A stretch of 8,718 bases of DNA from Bacillota bacterium (GTDB taxonomy: Bacteria > Bacillota > Clostridia > Lachnospirales > Lachnospiraceae): contig JAEWSD010000276.1 in assembly GCA_023398615.1 (NCBI GenBank), forward strand, positions 1 through 8,718. The letters are read 5' to 3'. How positions within the stretch are numbered: the first letter of the stretch is position 1; every line of letters begins with the position of its first letter. Position numbers and translations under genes: made by a program. The notes below the pieces were generated by a model, which was not told the DNA's origin, searched no databases, and worked only from the letters and a program-made list of their open reading frames with translations. Shown here in pieces: positions 6,186 through 8,718 of this stretch.

Positions 6186-7179
6186 GTATGCGATAAAAAT
6201 GCGAAAAAGGATATGCCTGCTGTTATTGCTGCTTTTGGTAATGACGGGAATCGCCGTATTGGGCGGTGCGGTAAAAATACCCTTAAGAGATTTTCTGGAA
6301 CTGTTCCGCGCTCAGGAGCTGACGGCGGCGGGACGGATTATACTCTATGTCCGGCTGCCCCGGGCAGTCGGCGCAATTATTGCCGGGATGGGGCTTGCGG
6401 TAGCGGGTGCCGTCATTCAGACGATATTAAACAATCCGCTTGCAGGCCCCAATATCATCGGAGTGAATTCCGGGGCCGGATTTGCGGTTGTGCTGTGCGG
6501 GCTATTGCTGCCAAAGGCTTATTATATTCTGCCGGCGGCCGCATTTGCGGGAGCCTTCATTACCGTCATGTTTGTATATTATCTCGGAAAAAAGACCGGT
6601 TCCTCCAAAATAACGCTGATACTGGCGGGAGTCGCGGTAAACAGCTTCCTGAATGGCGCGACGGATGCTGTCTATACATTCAGCGAGGAATCCCTGTTAT
6701 CAGGCTATACCTTTAAAATCGGGGGATTGAACGGCATTAATATGAATGTTTTAAGCTATGCGGCAATCCTTGTGATAATTGCAGTGATCATGGTGCTCCT
6801 TTTGCATAATGAACTGGAGGTATTGTCTCTTGGTGAGGAAATGGCAAAGACACTGGGACTTCCGGTATCCTTTTACCGTTTCCTGTTTCTGGCGCTGGCG
6901 GCCTTATTGTCCGGCGCGGCCGTAAGCTTTGCGGGACTGCTGGGATTTGTAGGATTAATTATTCCTCATATTGCGCGGTTGCTTTCAGGCGAGGAATTCA
7001 AATATTTTCTTCTGACATCTGCGATACTCGGTGCGTTATTCTTACTCATTTGTGATTATATTGCAAGAACCTGGTTTGCGCCCTATGAACTGTCGGTGGG
7101 GATCATATTATCTATTGTGGGTGCTCCGTTTTTTGTATGGCTGTTATTCCGCAGGAAAAGGAGGAACCGAAATGCTTAA
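6172..7179 (+). CDS. ABC transporter permease, FecCD/BtuC family
   Basis: This 335-residue membrane protein is the permease of the importer, probably a homodimer since only one permease gene is present. Strong family signatures are visible: RLPRAVGAIIAGMGLAVAGA beginning at Arg61, NNPLAGPNIIGVNSGAG (87 onward), and near the C-terminal third GFVGLIIPHIARLL with Pro265-His266 and Arg269, part of the segment that contacts the ATPase. About nine to ten hydrophobic helices can be counted, ending in a basic tail RRKRRNRN. The ATG at 6172 lies inside the end of the binding-protein gene and has little Shine-Dalgarno signal; Met10 (6199) is an alternative that would remove nine residues before the first helix. 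The gene ends with an eight-base overlap with the ATPase. The substrate class (corrinoid, haem or metal chelate) cannot be separated by these motifs. Confidence 0.9.
   Translation: MEKSKYAIKMRKRICLLLLLLLVMTGIAVLGGAVKIPLRDFLELFRAQELTAAGRIILYVRLPRAVGAIIAGMGLAVAGAVIQTILNNPLAGPNIIGVNSGAGFAVVLCGLLLPKAYYILPAAAFAGAFITVMFVYYLGKKTGSSKITLILAGVAVNSFLNGATDAVYTFSEESLLSGYTFKIGGLNGINMNVLSYAAILVIIAVIMVLLLHNELEVLSLGEEMAKTLGLPVSFYRFLFLALAALLSGAAVSFAGLLGFVGLIIPHIARLLSGEEFKYFLLTSAILGALFLLICDYIARTWFAPYELSVGIILSIVGAPFFVWLLFRRKRRNRNA
7157..7164 (+). promoter_or_regulatory. Ribosome binding site that fixes the ATPase start
   Basis: AAAGGAGG lies inside the permease coding sequence, 7 bases before ATG 7172. It rules out the long upstream open extension from 7031, which lies within the permease gene and would put 47 unrelated residues before the ABC domain. 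Confidence 0.85.
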
Positions 7180-7951
7180 ACTGGACCATATTACTGCAGG
7201 ATATGAAAAAATACCGGTGATCCGGGATATTAGCCTGGAATTCGGAAAGGGCGGAATAACAAGTATTATCGGGCCGAACGGAAGCGGAAAAAGTACGCTG
7301 TTAAAGGCAATTACGGGCTTGTGTGAAGTCCGGCAGGGTACCGTGTACCTGAAAGGCAGAAACAGAACGGAGATTGGAGGCAGAGAGTTTGCAAAGCAGG
7401 TTTTTTATTTGCCTCAAAGCCATACGGCCGGAGCAATCACCGTCGGAAGAATGGTCCTTCACGGCAGATTCCCCTATATCGGCTATCCGAAGCATTACGG
7501 TAAGGCGGATTATGAATATTGCAGAAAGGCAATGGAAAGAACAGGAATTCTGCCGCTGCAGGATAAAAGAGTGGACGAGCTGTCCGGCGGACAAAGGCAG
7601 AAGGTTTATCTGGCTATGGCACTTTCAGGGGAAGCGGAATTATTTCTGTTCGACGAACCGGCCACCTATCTGGATATCCGTCATCAGCTGGAGCTGCTGC
7701 GCCTGCTGCAGGAATTAAAGGAAGAGGGAAAAACCGTGATTACTGTTTTGCATGATCTGGATTTTGCAATGCAGATTTCCGGTTCCCTGGTCATCATGAA
7801 TCAAGGAAGGATTGCGATCTGCGGTACTGCGGATGAGATTCAAAGAAGCTGTGCAATTGAGGAGGTGTTCCGGATAAAGGTGGGAAGCTTTCTTGATCAT
7901 GAGGGAAGAAAGCGTTTTTATTTTGGACAATTAGATCAACCTGGAATTTAA
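7172..7951 (+). CDS. ABC transporter ATP-binding protein, FecE/BtuD family
   Basis: This 259-residue cytoplasmic ATPase energises the importer formed with the two preceding genes. ABC motifs in order: Walker A GPNGSGKST (34-42), Q-loop Gln82 in YLPQSHTAG, signature LSGGQRQK (137-144), Walker B ending in Asp161-Glu162 (LFLFDEPA), a D-loop of the form TYLDIRHQLE typical of FecE/BtuD/HmuV proteins, and switch His194 in VLHDLDFAMQ. Length is normal for the family. The start at 7172 is set by the consensus binding site seven bases upstream and by the canonical opening LKLDHITAGY. The gene overlaps the permease by eight bases, so the three transporter genes form a tightly coupled unit. A 63-base gap separates it from cbiL. 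It is distinct from the ECF ATPase CbiO encoded earlier, which has a different Q-loop and C-terminus. Confidence 0.92.
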   Translation: MLKLDHITAGYEKIPVIRDISLEFGKGGITSIIGPNGSGKSTLLKAITGLCEVRQGTVYLKGRNRTEIGGREFAKQVFYLPQSHTAGAITVGRMVLHGRFPYIGYPKHYGKADYEYCRKAMERTGILPLQDKRVDELSGGQRQKVYLAMALSGEAELFLFDEPATYLDIRHQLELLRLLQELKEEGKTVITVLHDLDFAMQISGSLVIMNQGRIAICGTADEIQRSCAIEEVFRIKVGSFLDHEGRKRFYFGQLDQPGI

Positions 7952-8000
7952 GCGCAGGGCTGAGTGAGTCTAAATTGGCCCTTTGACACGATGTGCGGAA

Positions 8001-8007
8001 AGGAAGG
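8001..8007 (+). promoter_or_regulatory. Ribosome binding site that fixes the cbiL start
   Basis: AGGAAGG lies 7 bases before ATG 8015. It favours that start over the in-frame GTG at 7964 and ATG at 7991, neither of which has a comparable site or encodes family-like residues. Confidence 0.8.
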
Positions 8008-8014
8008 AAATAGA

Positions 8015-8710
8015 ATGAGCAAGACACTGTATGGGGTCGGAGTAGGCCCGGGGGATCCGGAATTATTGACGTTAAAGGCGTTACGATGTATCAGGGAAAG
8101 TGATATCATCATTCTGCCTTCCAGGCCGAAAGAGGAATGCTATGCCTATCGGATTGTGAAAGAGGTTTATCCGCAAATAGATGAAAAAGAAATTGTGTGT
8201 ATGCCTTTCCCTATGACCAGGGATCAATCCATGCTGAAAAGAGTACATCATGAAATATATGAAGGAATTTCAAAGCTTCTGGGAGTTGATAAGACAGCGG
8301 CCTTTCTTACGATCGGAGATCCTACCGTGTATTCCACCTATGCTTACATACACGAAAAGGTAATAGAAGAGGGGGGGACGGCAGTTATGATCAACGGGGT
8401 CACTTCCTTTTGCGCGGCAGCTGCGGCAATTGGTATTCCGCTGGGTAAAGACAGGGAGGAAATCCATATTATACCCGCTGCCTGTGATATCAGGCCTACA
8501 TTAAAGCTGAACGGAACCAAAATATATATGAAGTCCGGAAAAAATCTGGCCGAACTGAAAAAAGTCCTGTCAGAATATGTAAACCTTGATCATTTGGAGG
8601 TCTATGCCGTGTCAAACTGTGGTATGATAAATGAAACAGTCCGTATCGGGATTAATAATCTGGATGGGGACAGCGGCTATCTGACGGTCGTAATAGTAAA
8701 GGGAAAATAG
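8015..8710 (+). CDS. cbiL: Cobalt-factor II C20-methyltransferase CbiL
   Basis: CbiL (231 residues) transfers a methyl group from S-adenosylmethionine to C20 of cobalt-factor II, giving cobalt-factor III, and so uses the product of CbiK. It is a cytosolic tetrapyrrole methyltransferase. The N-terminal motif GVGPGDPELLTLKA (9-22) and the following ALRCIRESDIIILPS match the family. The SAM-binding motif LTIGDPTVYSTY is centred on Gly101-Asp102-Pro103, and GVTSFCAAAAAIGIPLG starts at Gly128. The pattern PTVYST and the ending are more like CbiL/CobI than the C4, C11 or C17 methyltransferases. Cobalt-factor II rather than metal-free precorrin-2 is inferred as substrate because the cluster carries the early cobaltochelatase. 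Length is normal. A run of seven G (8371-8377) lies in frame inside the gene. The 63-base gap upstream contains no convincing promoter. Confidence 0.93.
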   Translation: MSKTLYGVGVGPGDPELLTLKALRCIRESDIIILPSRPKEECYAYRIVKEVYPQIDEKEIVCMPFPMTRDQSMLKRVHHEIYEGISKLLGVDKTAAFLTIGDPTVYSTYAYIHEKVIEEGGTAVMINGVTSFCAAAAAIGIPLGKDREEIHIIPAACDIRPTLKLNGTKIYMKSGKNLAELKKVLSEYVNLDHLEVYAVSNCGMINETVRIGINNLDGDSGYLTVVIVKGK

Positions 8711-8712
8711 GC

Positions 8713-8718
8713 ATGGGA
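8713..8718 (+). CDS. Possible first codons of the next gene in the cluster
   Basis: An ATG occurs two bases after the cbiL stop, with AAAGGG (8699-8704, in the end of cbiL) eight bases upstream. The tight spacing fits the rest of the cluster, but only two codons (Met-Gly) are inside the window, so the gene cannot be identified. Confidence 0.25.

Noticed and set aside
6213..6716. Second forward frame of 167 codons inside the permease gene
   Set aside because: The permease frame has clear FecCD motifs over the same bases; the alternative product is Gly/Arg/Cys-rich and typical of a frame-shifted reading.
7983..8012. TTGACA at 7983-7988 as a -35 box for a cbiL promoter
   Set aside because: No acceptable -10 hexamer lies at 16-19 bases downstream, and any start site would fall at or after the cbiL start codon.

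Overview
The window is one densely packed, single-direction (+ strand) anaerobic cobalamin (vitamin B12) and cobalt-handling gene cluster. The organism looks like a low-to-mid GC Gram-positive anaerobe of the Clostridia, probably Lachnospiraceae-like. This rests on strong AAAGGAGG-type ribosome binding sites, frequent AGA/AGG/ATA codons, a Gram-positive style lipoprotein binding protein, and the early-cobalt (CbiK/CbiL) version of the B12 pathway. The taxon is inferred from style only; no rRNA or other marker gene is present.

Layout. Positions 1-164 hold the last 53 codons of an unrecognised gene. Positions about 139-275 are an AT-rich, nearly complete inverted repeat that begins inside that gene's last codons and fills most of the gap before the cluster. 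The cluster then runs cbiA (313-1674), cbiQ (1658-2446), cbiO (2443-3267), a 93-base gap holding a small palindrome and a possible promoter, cbiM (3361-4134), cbiN (4136-4453), cbiK (4450-5229), an iron/B12-type ABC importer made of a lipoprotein binding protein (5235-6185), a FecCD permease (6172-7179) and an ATPase (7172-7951), and finally cbiL (8015-8710). Another gene may begin in the last six bases.

How the genes work together. CbiM, CbiN, CbiQ and CbiO form an energy-coupling-factor importer that brings in Co2+. CbiK inserts Co2+ into sirohydrochlorin, giving cobalt-sirohydrochlorin (cobalt-factor II). CbiL methylates C20 of that product to give cobalt-factor III. CbiA acts much later, amidating the a and c side chains of cobyrinic acid. 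The binding-protein-dependent importer between cbiK and cbiL belongs to the family that carries corrinoids, haem and metal chelates; its substrate cannot be read from the sequence, but the position suggests a corrinoid or a cobalt-related chelate.

Most junctions overlap or are separated by 0-5 bases, so translation is probably coupled. The larger breaks are before cbiA, between cbiO and cbiM, and before cbiL. No cobalamin riboswitch is seen in the window. The coding part is a fairly conventional B12 locus. The least explained features are the long inverted repeat upstream of cbiA, the palindrome next to a TATAAT box before cbiM, a perfect GC-rich hairpin inside cbiK, and the unknown substrate of the extra ABC importer.
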